Below are positions 1 through 11,013 of a stretch of DNA of 47,654 bases, piece after piece. This DNA comes from Mesaphorura yosii (Eukaryota; Arthropoda; Collembola; Poduromorpha; Tullbergiidae), in assembly GCA_009869945.1 (NCBI GenBank), contig WIXG01000492.1, forward strand, positions 1 through 47,654. Reading direction: 5' to 3'. The notes below the pieces were generated by a model that saw nothing but the letters and a program-made list of their open reading frames with translations, was not told the origin of the DNA and did no database searches. A program made the position numbers and the translations under genes. Numbering within the stretch: the stretch's first letter is position 1; each line of letters starts with the position of its first letter.

Positions 1-225
1 GCGGAAATGAGCTCTGGTGGGCTTTTAATTAACACGTGCCATTCAACGCGTCAAAGTTCGATTTTCCATAGAATATTTGCTGTGCATACGCCTATAAATT
101 GGTGATTACCTTCGCCAAGCACAGTCAGAACGATCATCCGAACACACTTTGGGTCATTCCAAAATCATTTCTCGAGCTTTGAGCACGGTGAAGATAAATA
201 CGCTCTGAATTGGGTTCCGTAAGTA

Positions 226-1361
226 ATGGGAACTCAATGTGAATTGAAACTAGTCTATAAGCACACCAAGATACCGTCCTGGTTATCTGCAATCAATGCA
301 AGATGGGACAATCGAACAAAAACACTCTCGGTAAAATCAACCCGAAAGAAAACGATCTGCAACTTCCTGTGTTTGTGCCTGGGCTCCTACTGGGCAGGAT
401 TCTCTGCATGGAGGCTGTTGTTTGTCCTCGTACAAAGAAACTACAATCATTCAGCCAGGATCAAATTTGAGCTGCCCTTCGTCTTGCTTTACGCGTTTAA
501 CTTCATTTGTTTCACAATTGGCGCCCTCATGATCCTTGCTTTTGCGGCTCGCCGGTCAGATATGATCGCCCTCTTCAATCAGCTTCTGGTTCTCAACAGA
601 AAACTCGGTGCAGAGACCGGACCAGCAAAAGAAAGGCGCGAGAAATTGTTCCAGCTAGCAATGTGGCTGTATTCGTACATGGCCTTCCCCGCAACAGCGA
701 TTCTTCTATGCTGTGTTGAAATTCATTACACATGGATCAACACATTCAGCGCTTGGCGAGCGACGTTGTCTGGATTTCTAATCGTTTGGAATTGCATTGG
801 AACTGGCGCAATGTACCCTTTTCTGTTAACGTATGTCTACCTCTATTTCATTGTCATCAAGAAATTGCTGTGGTTGGAATGGAATTCGAATGTGTCCTGC
901 TAGCCACTGTCCCAACGAGAGCTTTGGGCAAGTGTGGTCAATTATAGAAGGTTGACCATTCTGTGCTCATTTTTCTACACGACGTACTGCACAGTTATCG
1001 TTCCAGTCCTCAAATTCTGTCTCATTCTCATGTGCACATTCTGCTTCGTGATGGGCATCAGCATGAAGAATGTGCAATCAACGGCCCTTCTCGCCTTGGC
1101 GCGTGGACTCATCGCGACTGGGGTGTACGTTTTCGTGTCCCTCGTCGCATTCGGGAGCATGATATGCTCCCTGTGGGAAGTGTCCACCAGGTTCATAATG
1201 TGGATCGGGTGACTAGAACAAATATTCGTGTCTACGTGGCATCATTTCAACCGTTTCGACTTGCTGTGGGCAGTTTCTACTACATGGAAAAGGAGGCGAA
1301 GCTGACCCTAGTCAATTTCCTGGTTGCTGGGACTGGAAATCTTCTGATTGCATTGAAATAA
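226..1361 (+). pseudogene. Decayed seven-transmembrane chemoreceptor, copy A
   Basis: The reading frame opens with ATG at 226 and encodes several hydrophobic helices. An in-frame TAG stops it at 901-903. The same frame then resumes with a loop and helix typical of insect-type receptors (ELWASVVNYRRL) and runs to a TGA at 1210-1212. The C-terminal helix (VNFLVAGTGNLLIALK) lies in another frame and ends at 1359-1361. Copy B carries about 30 more bases at the second break (around 1185-1220), so bases seem to have been lost here. Family membership is judged from the helix pattern and the gustatory/odorant-receptor-like C-terminus. Two separate lesions support a pseudogene, though the first could be a population variant. 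The upstream 200 bp resemble the region before copy B, so the promoter was duplicated too. Confidence 0.72.
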
Positions 1362-1990
1362 ATGGAGCAAGTGAAGCATAGATAAAAGTAGTCATAACCT
1401 ATAATCCTGCATTAACATAATTTGAACTACTGTGGTTGAATATAGCGAGTTTGCAATCTAAATTGGATTCTCAGACGATTAAAAGTATCGATCTGATTTT
1501 CTGAGTAGAAAAGCGACTTGGTTTTATGCTTGCTCAATAATTGAGTTACACAGTTATTGTGTTCCAACTCCATCTTTTATTACTTTAAGTGCTGGGGCAG
1601 ATGCGAGTGCACTCGAAAGAGTTGCCTTCAGTTCAAGCGCTTATTGTTACATTAAGAACAACTGAATGCTGATCATCTCTACGAGATACAACTCCATTCT
1701 CCAAAGCTCACGAAAAATTGGAGCAGATGCTCATACAAATTAGTAGGGCATGCGCTGGCTTATTTTCGCGTGAGTCACGATGGCCAAGGCGCCGCCGGCG
1801 TCGGACTCTGACCTCGTGATAACCACGCCATACCATTGTCCCAATCACAGTTGTTTTTAAGATTCCTAAGCCGTCCGTGGCCGCTTTTAACCATTCAATT
1901 AGCAATCACAAAAGTCAAGTCAACATGCCTGTCAAGCCTGCACGCGTTATACGTGGAGCTGTTCCTTATACCTTGCTCGTCAATCGGAGC
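1362..1990. other. Intergenic stretch
   Basis: I see no supported gene here. The only open frames are short and lack a start context or family features. It separates the decayed chemoreceptor from the first P450 promoter. Confidence 0.6.
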
Positions 1991-1991
1991 C

Positions 1992-1998
1992 TATAAAA
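1992..1998 (+). promoter_or_regulatory. TATA box of the first P450
   Basis: TATAAAA sits about 95 bp before the ATG at 2094. An initiator-like TCATT lies about 30 bp downstream, near 2026, which is the expected spacing for an arthropod core promoter. Confidence 0.6.
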
Positions 1999-2093
1999 AG
2001 AGTGGGCACGAATCGAGCTGTGCTCATTTTCGTAGGGAGCCTGGAGTGGTTAACAATCCAAAGCGACCTGCTGATTCTCCATCAGCTATCACT

Positions 2094-3661
2094 ATGCTAG
2101 TCTTAGTGGTTGGAGTGATCACACTCCTCTTCCTCCTATATTTATGGGATCAGAAGATGCCCAAGAATTTCCCACCGGGTAAGCCTAATAGCCTGATCAC
2201 TATAATTAATTTGGTTCCCGTGCAGTGCATAGATTAATGATTAACTGAATCACTCCATTTACAGGTCCGTGGGGTTTCCCAATCCTCGGCCACATCCCAA
2301 TGCTCGGCGTTGAGCCGTACAAGACCGCAGTCAAGTGGAAGGAGAAGTATGGCGGGGTCGTCGGTATCAAATTCGCCTCCATGAACTGCGTAGTCATCTC
2401 GGACTACAAGGCGATTAAGGAAGCCTACAACAATGACAATTGCTTGGACCGACCTCTCTGGAAGGTGTTTTCCCTGCGCAACGGCGGAGGCGAGTGCACG
2501 GGGATTGCGTTCCCCCGCGGCAAAATCTGGCGCGACCAGCGCGCATTCATCTTTAAGCAATTTCGCCGCCAAGGCTTCGGTACCCGGACGATGGAGTCTC
2601 ACATTTGGCAGCAGGTGGCGGAACTCGTCGAGGGGCTCAAGCAAGACGCAGGCCTACCCGTCTCGACTCAAGTCCGATTCACGACGGCATTCTGGAACGT
2701 CGTCTGGGCCCTCATCGCAGGGGACTGCTTCAAGCAGACGGATCCGCGGGTCGTCGAGATGTCCGACTTTATCGTGAATGCCCTGACTGAGTTTGACGTC
2801 TTCACAATGGCGTCGATGTTCATGCCGTGGTGGGCGAACAATGGCCCAGAGTTCCTGACACACATTAAGCTGGCTGGCAGCGTGTTTGGAGCGAGTGTCC
2901 TCCTCTTCAAGCCGTTCGTCGACGAGCACTGGCGTACGCACGTCCCGAACGATCCACGCGACTACATCGACGCATACATTGACGAAATCAAGCGCACGAC
3001 CGACCCCGAATCGAGTTTCTACGGGGAGACGGGCCGCATTTCGCTGTACATGTCGATTCTGGACATGTTTGTGGCCGGGACGGAGACGACGAGCAATACG
3101 TTCAAGTGGATCAACTTGGTCATGGCCATGAATCCCGAGAGTCAGGAGAAGGTGTTTGAGGAGGTTCAGCGCGTGGTGGGGACGGCTCGAGCGCCAACTC
3201 TGGCTGACAGGCCCAAAATGCCGTACACCGAAGGAGTACTCCACGAGACGATGAGGTGGAGGACTCTCGTGGGTTTTGGAGTCGCGCACTACACGGCCGA
3301 GAATGTCAAGGTCGCTGGCTACGACGTGCCAAAGAACACGCTGCTCTTCGCAAACATGTACGAGTCCAACTGGAACAAGGACTACTGGGGCGACCCGGAG
3401 GTTTGGCGGCCGGAGCGATGGATCGGTGAAGACGGGCTGTTTATGAAGCACGAGCCGTGGATTCCATTCGGAAGCGGGAAGAGATACTGCCTGGGCATGC
3501 AGCTTGCAAAAGATGAGCTGTTTATGATGCTGGCCGGTTTCATTCAGACGCTCCGCATTAGCCTCATCCCTGGTCAGCCACCCCCGCGCATGGACCCCAA
3601 GCCCGGCGGCTCGACGATGGGGCCCTGGCCCCATGAGCTGATTTACACCATCAGGGACTAG
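2094..3661 (+). CDS. Cytochrome P450, CYP2-clan type (P450-1)
   Basis: Exons 2094-2178 and 2265-3661 (phase-1 GT-AG intron) give 493 residues, the normal length for a microsomal P450. The protein is a heme mono-oxygenase anchored in the ER by the hydrophobic N-terminus (residues 1-18). After the anchor come the proline-rich hinge PPGPWGFPILG, the C-helix WRDQR (117-121), the I-helix oxygen-activating motif AGTETTSN (299-306), the K-helix ETMR (356-359), PERW (about 411), and the heme loop PFGSGKRYCLG with the axial Cys near 437. All key residues are present, so it should be active. The hinge and I-helix style suggest the CYP2 clan; the substrate cannot be read from sequence. It is clearly more distant from the other two P450s here than those are from each other. 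A TATA box lies upstream. Confidence 0.95.
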
Positions 3662-3850
3662 CTGCAGCTGCCAGGCCACATTCATTTGATGGTGCGGACT
3701 TGGAATAGTAATTGCTAAATTTTCACCTATCAGTAAAATATAAACATGCATGTGTTTTAATGAGCAGTCAAAAGGGTGATTTCCTACTGATTAAATTTTT
3801 CGCCAACTAACCAACTAGTTTGCTAGATTTAACGCTAGACTTTGTAAATT

Positions 3851-4165
3851 AATTTTAATGCAATGAGAAGATTTCCGGCTCCATCAACCAGGAAATTGAC
3901 GACAGCAAGGCGCAGGGCCTGGAATGACGCCGCGTAAGCTCTAATATTTCTCCCCGTCGCCAGTGCACCGCTTCTTGCTTGTACTTTGAAATAAACCTAG
4001 TGGACCCTCTCCACAGAGACGGCATCATGTTTCCGAATGCGAATGAAAGAAAAATGAACCCCAGTCACGAAGAGCCCATAAAATAAGATGAGAATGGCCG
4101 TTGAGTGCATGACGGATGCCCATGACGAGCCAGAATATGCACACGGGAATGAGACAGAATTTGTC
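3851..4165 (-). pseudogene. Chemoreceptor fragment, copy C (antisense)
   Basis: The minus strand aligns by eye with the 3' third of copies A and B, from the helix with AAATTCTGTCTCATTC (near 4160) to the C-terminus GNLLIALK (near 3855). The reading frame is broken several times. The segment encoding the last loop (GSFYYMEKEAK in copy A) is missing. Nothing resembling the N-terminal two thirds follows upstream of 4165. It is a truncated duplicate in inverted orientation, invisible to open-frame scanning, sitting just downstream of P450-1. Confidence 0.75.
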
Positions 4166-4585
4166 AGAAGCGCCCTGAGCCTGTGCGTTTCAGACCTGAC
4201 CCTGTAAATCCGATAACTGAATCGATATGCAAGGGTAGGACGTCATTCTTAATTGCAATGACAATGCATGGATCCGCGACTCGGTGGATTGACGAATATC
4301 CATCGGCTATATCATCATGGCTCATGGCTAATAAGCTAATTTACACAATCAGGGCAAATTTTTCATTTAATAACCCCTGTTTGTTTTATCCAGAAGAATT
4401 GTAGAGATGAATACAATACGGGGTGGTCAACTTTAGTTGTTCAATTTCCTATACGGAAACATGTTTTTGTTCTTTATTTAAATTAAACCACTGGTGAAAC
4501 GGGCTTATGCTTACTCATTGTTTATTCATCCTACTCCAACCCTAAGCCTAAACACCGCTCGCATATCCTTCTTGAGTTTCCTTGC
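4166..4585. other. Intergenic stretch, AT-rich
   Basis: No gene is supported. It holds the 3' flank of the minus-strand chemoreceptor gene that ends at 4586. Confidence 0.5.
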
Positions 4586-5825
4586 CTAGTAAAGCAGGAG
4601 CGTGATGACCTTGTCCCCAATTTGCTCACAGAATGCCACGAAGTTGGTCCGGGTTACTTCAAAGAACGGGCCAAACACGCCAACCATGGCCCGGCAGCAC
4701 CTCGCTTTCTTGACGAACTGAATCTCCAGCGTCGTGGTTGCCAGCTTGTTCTGCCATTGGCGCAGCACTTTGTTCGCATTATCTTGAGCGTCGGCGATGG
4801 ATATCCATATAATTCCGCTGCTGCAGAGCGTCAGGGTGGCGCCGCTCGGGAGCAAAAAGTAGACGCCGAGACTCAGTATCCCAAACAGCTTGACACAGCC
4901 GACGAGCGCCATCACGCATAGAACGAAGACAATTGCAATAACGTACGGGAGGAAGCGTTGCGAAAAAACCGAGTCCCGCAAGATTTTGGTGAACACGTAG
5001 ATTGTGTCGAATAATTTGCGCAGGTCTGGTGACGGGAATTCGGTGGCTGTCTGGCCCTTGCACGATTCGTAGAGCACCGCCTTCCAGAAGTAATGGAACT
5101 GGGCAAGCATAGTGAAGAAGTACATAAGGAAAATTATGTAGCTGATACAGTACCGAAGGGTTGCAGCGTACAAGACGACGGAGAAGCACGTGAAGAGGAA
5201 GGAGTCCTCGAGCGAAGGTACGAAGAATACAATGACATTGTACACGTAGCGCCGGAAAGGATCGAAGTCTTCGGCAAAAAGAAACGGGAGGAAAATCGTG
5301 TAGATGGTGGCGAGGACTTCGATGACGTTGGAGCCGAGGAGAACGAGCTGCGACTGGCGCTTTAATTGCTCCTGGACAATTTTCCTGTCCAGTTTCAAGC
5401 CTTTAAGCCAAAAGAGAGTCTCATACGATCCGTTGTTTTTTTTCTTAATGCTATCAACACTTACCTTTGTACCTTCTGTCCAGTTTGAGTAAATTGTTGA
5501 ATGTGAACGTGCAATCGTGCACGAAGCTCCGCGAGACGACCGCCGTTAGCCCAACGATGTATCCGCCTCCAATCATGACTGCGATGATGCAAGACTGCCC
5601 GATGTCCAGCCGATGAAAGTACAGGTCAACCCCAAACATGATCGAAGCCATTGTGAAACCGAATACAACCGTGTGCACAAACAGGCAGTTGACACCGTTT
5701 CGCAACTTGGACTGGGTGAGTGTGAGTCGCATCTTTTTCCTGTTCCAGTCACACGGAATTATGCAGAAAAGGCACATCAAATAGAATACGAGCCTGAGCC
5801 GTTTGTGGACTGTTTCTGTGAACAT
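4586..5825 (-). CDS. Intact seven-transmembrane chemoreceptor (gustatory/odorant-receptor-like)
   Basis: Two exons, 5825-5465 and 5400-4586, are joined by a 64-bp phase-1 intron (GTAAGT donor, TTAAAG acceptor) that restores one frame across the junction. The product has 391 residues from the ATG at 5825. The frame stays open upstream to a GTG, but the ATG gives the typical receptor length. About seven hydrophobic helices are visible, a charged loop with KLDRR is at the splice junction, and the C-terminal region reads FGPFFEVTRTNFVAF. This fits the insect chemoreceptor superfamily: ligand-gated channels of the plasma membrane with an inside N-terminus. No stops or frameshifts are seen, unlike the three decayed receptors nearby, and it is not a close copy of them. 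The ligand is unknown. Confidence 0.75.
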
Positions 5826-7567
5826 TTTTCCTAACTTTACTTGGCCTGATAGCAATTGTGAACTGCCAAGTGTTTCGTTTGGAATTTTTCCGAATCGGAT
5901 TCGTGAGCACAACACTTTTAATCATTTTGTTCCGCATTGCATAACTTTCATATTTTGGGCTGGAACTTGGAATTTTCAATCGTCCTCACGTAATCCGAAT
6001 ACCGAGAAAACCGAACGAAGCTCGAAGTTCGAACCTCAATTTCCAAGAATTTTTCATCGATTTCTCGACCCTTTTGAGCACGTTCTTCAATATTTCATTT
6101 CTTACACCCAGAACAATAAGCCTACTTTAATTATTCAAGATTTAAGTTCGTATTCGTATTTGTGTGCCGTCGCAGAACAAAATCAAAGCCCCATGCCATG
6201 AAATTCTGACGTCGACGTCAGAAATCGTTGTCGTGTGAAGTGTTTTAAACTCAAAGTTAATCAGCGTCTTCTTTTGCGATAATTACGCATTGTTGCAATT
6301 CAAAGAGCGCATACGCAGCGAAAAATTGCCGAAATCGAATACTCAAATGCTCATGTTTGGCTTGTGTGCGAGTACATTCGTGAATTCCCTTTTAAATTAA
6401 CAGTTCACATGTAAACCAACGTGATGGCCGTTAATGGCGTGAATTATTTGATAATTGCAATTGCGCGTGCACAATTACGAAGGCCGAGGGCATCTTCACA
6501 CTTGACTCGTGAGTTTCGAGTGCAGTGTCATGAACGCGTTGCGTTAATGTTAATACCATAAAGTGTTGTCAAAATGTAACAATGTTGCCGTCTCGCGATG
6601 AATTCTCAGGCAGGCCAGGCAGTGAAGCAATCGAGATGCGACTGAAAGAAAAAATCTGCATCGCAAGTGCGAATTTCTTCATTATTCTTTAATTGAGCAG
6701 ACTAACATGCACTTTACTGTGGTTGTTTATTCGTGTGATGTCAAAATCATCTGCACTTTACATGCACTTAGCAGAGTAATTTACTCATTTACGCCTGGTG
6801 TTCTTGAAACTGATGAAATGCACTGTCACGAGCCGTTATTTTAGGTTTTGCAATAAACTGTCGTGCTACACCGCAAAAATAGGCTGCTCTCATACGAAAG
6901 AGAGTTTATCGGCCGGCTCCTGGCCATTCGAGGATTCTCCGACCTGAGTTTGTTGGAAATAACCCCACTCGGATTTCGGGGGTCTGGAAATTCATTACGT
7001 TTGCGTTTCCTGGAATCATGTATGAACAAGCAGTGAGAAAAGGTTCTCAAGTAAAACTTGCTGGGTCGATCGATTCATCGCATCGCTTTCGGAATCCCAG
7101 ATCAACCTGGAACATTTGGACCACAAACACGCAATGTTAACCGAGGCTACAATTTTCGTCGCATTATTGCACTGCTGCGATGTGATGAGAATTTTGCACA
7201 CTTAGTTTTGCGTTTCATTTGCATGCATTAAGCCAGTCGGCTCAGTCGTCTTCGCCTTTCTCACTCCGCCTTAATTAATTAGCATGAGAACGCAGACGCA
7301 GACACGAAATGCTTGCCACGGTTAACGGATTGCAGACGCCGATAACGATAAGATACTTGCTTCGATTGCGAAAAATTCAGAAATTCGCAACTCGTAAATC
7401 GCTGTTTGAATTTTAGCACGAATGCCAAGGTCTCGCATGTCTACGTCATGTCTTCTCACAACTCGCGTCTTCGTCGTTGTTGAGACTTCAGTAGCCATAA
7501 GAAAGCCGAAGGATTCAGACCGAAATCAGTTTGGCTTAGCGTAGTTTGGTGAATTTTAATCTGGGAA
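5826..7567. other. 1.7-kb intergenic region between divergent genes
   Basis: This lies between the 5' ends of the minus-strand receptor and plus-strand P450-2. It is AT-rich with only short open frames without recognisable features. It should hold both promoters; I could not place a convincing TATA box. Confidence 0.5.
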
Positions 7568-9347
7568 ATGTTGCTAGCGTTCTGCTTGGGACTGCTGGTC
7601 ACTTTTCTCTGCGGGATTTGCGTGCTGTCTCTAAAAGATGGGAAGAACCTGCCTCCGCGTGCGGACAGGAAGAGTCTCTGGAATCGGAAAAATTTCTTCC
7701 CGGGTCCCCTCCACTTACCCGTTATCGGCGCGATGCTCTCCTTCGGCTACATCAAACTCCGAGCCTGGCATCTGCCGCACTACGAACGAGCACACCTCCT
7801 CTGCAAAATGTACGGCAAAACGTGCACCGGCTGGGCGGGTGGGCTGTCGATGCTGCTAACAGAAGACCATTCCGTGGCAAAAGAAATTTACCACTCGCCA
7901 GATTTCGACTCGCGAGTTACGTCACACCCGCGTTTTCACGAACTGACGTTTGGGAAGAATGTTGGCTTGTTCTTGAGCTCCGGCGAGCCGTGGAAGGACG
8001 CACGTCGTTACACAATCAAAACCCTCCGCCAGTTTGGGTTCGGGGAAGTCAAGACCACTGAAGCGTTCATCGACGAGGAGTTGTTACACTTTATCGAACG
8101 GCTCGAGCAAGACCGCGTCGCGGGGAACGACGAAATCTGCATGCGCAAGTACTTCAAAGTGAGTCTCTTCAACTGCATCTGGAAGGTCATGTCCGGGTCA
8201 CGTTTCGAGTACAGCGACCCGAAGATCAACGAAATCGTGGAGGATGTCGAGTCCGCGACCAAGATGGAGATCGGTTTCGACATTGAATGGGTCTTTCCGT
8301 GCCTCCGCTACGTGCCGGGTTTTTCACATTGCTGGAACGCGTGCCAGTCCATTCTGCGAGTGTACGCGTTCCTGAGAGGCATCATGGCCGAGCGCCGGGA
8401 GTCGGGGCAGTACAGAAAAGAGCAGCCCTCGAATTTCATCGACCACTTCCTGCAAAAGCTCGACGAAGAGCGGGAGAACCCGGACACGACTTTTACGGGT
8501 AAGCCCACCGCGAGTTTATCCTTGCCAGGCCAGCAAAACGCATTTACCCTTGCTTTACATCACTTTTTTTTTACTTGCAGACGAGCAATTCATCGTGACG
8601 TGCTACGACCTCCTGGCGGCGTCGATCGATACGACGTCCAACGCGGCAGAGTTCACGATTCTGTACCTTCTCCGCAACCCGCGCGTCCTTCGCAAGCTGC
8701 AGGCGGAAATTGACATGATCGTCGGGCCACCGGACCGCGTTCCGAGCCACGAAGACTTTAAACGGATGCCGTACGCCAAGGCGGTGCTCATGGAAATGTT
8801 CCGCCACGCGAATATCTTGCCAATCATGGGTCGAGCTCCATGCGTCGACACGACCGTGTCGGGCCGCTTCATCCCACGTGACGTGCTCGTCGGCATCAAC
8901 GTGGCGGCCATCAACAAGGACCCGGCGCTGTGGGGCGACGCGGAGGCCTTCCGGCCCGAGCGCTTCTTGGACGAGGATATGAATATTGTCAACGAAGAGC
9001 GGCTGTTTGCGTTCGGGGAAGGAAAACACGCCTGCATCGGTACGCTCATGGCCAAAGTCATGCTCTTCAAGTTCATTGCGACGGTGCTCCAGCGTTACGA
9101 CCTGGCGCCTTCGCCGAAGCATCCGGAACTCAGCCTCAGGACGGAGACGGGGCTCACAAGCGCGCCGGTGCCGTTTTATTGCATGATGCGGGCGCGGAGC
9201 ACCGACGACCACGCGGGTTCGGGAGTGCTCGGGCAAGGGCACGTGGTCGAAAAGAGGAACGCGGACGCGCAACCACGAATTTTGAATTTGCTACTCACAA
9301 AGGGCGACCGTGAACTCAAGGTCGAGCTAGAACACCGACGTGGATAA
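7568..9347 (+). CDS. Cytochrome P450, CYP2-clan type (P450-2)
   Basis: Exons 7568-8498 and 8581-9347 are separated by an 82-bp phase-1 intron and encode 565 residues. An ER anchor (1-22) is followed by the hinge FPGPLHLPVIG, the I-helix AASIDTTSN (323-331), ExxR (382-385), PERF (near 436), and the heme loop FGEGKHACIG with Cys near 462. The core is complete. The protein is about 50 residues longer than usual because of a charged C-terminal tail after FYCMMRARS, which P450-3 does not share. P450-3 at 34055 is a clear paralog (RAHLL.K.YGKTC and LTED blocks) and has an intron at the equivalent place (after TFT/YFT), but also an extra upstream intron missing here. The substrate is unknown. Confidence 0.95.
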
Positions 9348-9999
9348 TCCACTAATTAACGGTCCGGGTCTGATTAACACATTAAGTTGCAATTATTTAA
9401 CGCGCTCCATAAATGTGCGTTAAATTTGTCGTGTTTAACATTCTCTTCGGGCTATTCCCGCACACTGCACAGCTGCTGTTGGGTTATTGCGAAAGCTGCT
9501 TACTGCTTGCCGAGAAGAATAAAGAAATCAATTTGGATCTCTCGCACTTAATTATTAAAACCGTTCGCAAATGTCACGGTCAAGTTTTTGGATCGATCTT
9601 AGGTTAATTGAAATCCTTTGTAGTTTAAATTCGCATTCGCATTTTGAATCTCTTTTTGTCGTTTCGTGATCGTCATGCGTATACATTACATACTTTAAAT
9701 AAGGATATCTCATGAAGTTAGATAAGTTGTCTATCACGAAATTGATTGAATTAAGGCGTGGCGTGATTTTAATTAACACAAACCGTTCTTTGTGTCTATT
9801 TCTATTCAGCGTCTATGTTAACCCTTCAGTTCAATTTCAAGAAATACTTGCTGTGGCTATAAATGCGTAAATTGTTTGATTACGTTCACCTTCGCAGAGG
9901 CAGACTAGACTCCCTGAACCATTTCTGGCTCGTACTTCGAGCCAGACGAACGGACAACAAAAATCTCGCGCCCAACTCTGAATTTCTGGTCCTGTCAAA
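9348..9999. other. Intergenic region with duplicated receptor promoter
   Basis: No gene is supported. From about 9770 the sequence resembles the region upstream of chemoreceptor copy A (TTTTAATTAACAC, a TATAAA-like TATAAAT, then GATTAC and TTCGC blocks). This suggests that copy B was duplicated together with its 5' flank. Confidence 0.5.
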
Positions 10000-10561
10000 A
10001 TGGCGACCAATGGGAATTGAAAATAGTCTACAATTACGCCCGCGTAGCGTCCTGACTGTCTGCAATCAACGCAGAATGGGACAGTCGCACAAAACTGCTC
10101 TCGTCGATCACCAAGCATAAGAAAATGCTGCAAAACTTCCTGTGTTTGTGCATCAGCTCCTTCTGGGTTACATGTACTGTGTGGAGAATCATGTCTCATT
10201 CTCCTGTGCATATTCTGCTTCGTGGTGAGCATCCGTCTGAAGAATGTGCAATCAAGGGCCACCCTCGTCTTGGCGCGTGGGCTAATCGTGATTGGGTGCA
10301 TTTTTTCATATCTCGGGTAGGTTTTGGGAGCATGATGTGCTTCCTGTGGGAAGTTCCCACCAGGTTTATTAGAAATTTCAGACAGGAAGGGACGCAGCGG
10401 TTCTGGCGACGAGGAGAAATATTCGGCTCTACTTAGCATCATTTCAACTGCTGCACCTCGCTGTCGGCAGTTTCTCCTACATGGAAAAGGAGGCGAAGCA
10501 GCTGACTCTCGTCAATTTCCTGGTTAATGTATCCGGAAATCTTCTCATTGCATTAAAATAG
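10000..10561 (+). pseudogene. Decayed chemoreceptor, copy B, with internal deletion
   Basis: The ATG at 10000 matches the copy A start, but a one-base loss soon after shifts the frame. The sequence follows copy A to about 10189 and then jumps to the equivalent of copy A position 1018, so about 600 bases covering the middle helices are gone. Another frame change lies near 10415. The C-terminus (VNFLVNVSGNLLIALK, TAG at 10559-10561) is well kept. It cannot encode a receptor. Copies A, B and C share the C-terminal GNLLIALK block and belong to one small subfamily. Confidence 0.8.
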
Positions 10562-11013
10562 TGTAAATACTAATATAGTTACTCATTTTTCGGTCGAAGC
10601 CACTCAAAGTGTAATTGTCTGAACATCAAAATATTGTATAATTTTCCCAAGATCCAAGGAGAATTTCTCTGCTAATATTCGGTTGAAGAATACAAGACAC
10701 AAGGTTTAAAACCTCATGGTAAGATAAGGAATTGTGGAAAAGTCAAAAAGAATTTTATTTTATCCATTAATATTCAACTTTCGCGAGGTTGCACGTACAT
10801 TTATCTTTATCATTTAATTTTATGTTGACTTATTACAACTAACCTGAAAGCACTGGAATGACCTTGACTTCTGAAAATATTGAAAACAATAATGACTTAA
10901 ATACTAGAATCAAGAATTTTGAATAAACTAAACAATAAACTGATTCCGAATTTCGAATTACTGCCTGGAACGAATGAAAATCATGAAGCTGAATCGTAAT
11001 ACTGACTGTACTC

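Noticed and set aside
831..903. Alternative 73-bp intron ending at CTAG in copy A
   Set aside because: The phase leads to a stop codon within about 17 codons.
831..947. Possible intron (GTATGT to TTATAG) that would remove the TAG in chemoreceptor copy A
   Set aside because: It restores an open frame but deletes a loop and the ELWASVVNYRR part of a typical receptor motif, and it does not repair the second break near 1200.
2654..3751. Long open frame of 365 codons antisense to P450-1
   Set aside because: It mirrors the GC-rich codons of the P450 gene, has no domain or signal, and lies wholly on the opposite strand of a complete enzyme gene.
4183..4404. Open frame of 73 codons after the antisense receptor fragment
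   Set aside because: Low complexity for protein, no motif, no promoter and no matching copy in the window.
5826..5915. Upstream extension of the intact chemoreceptor
   Set aside because: It would need a GTG start; the ATG at 5825 gives the usual receptor length.
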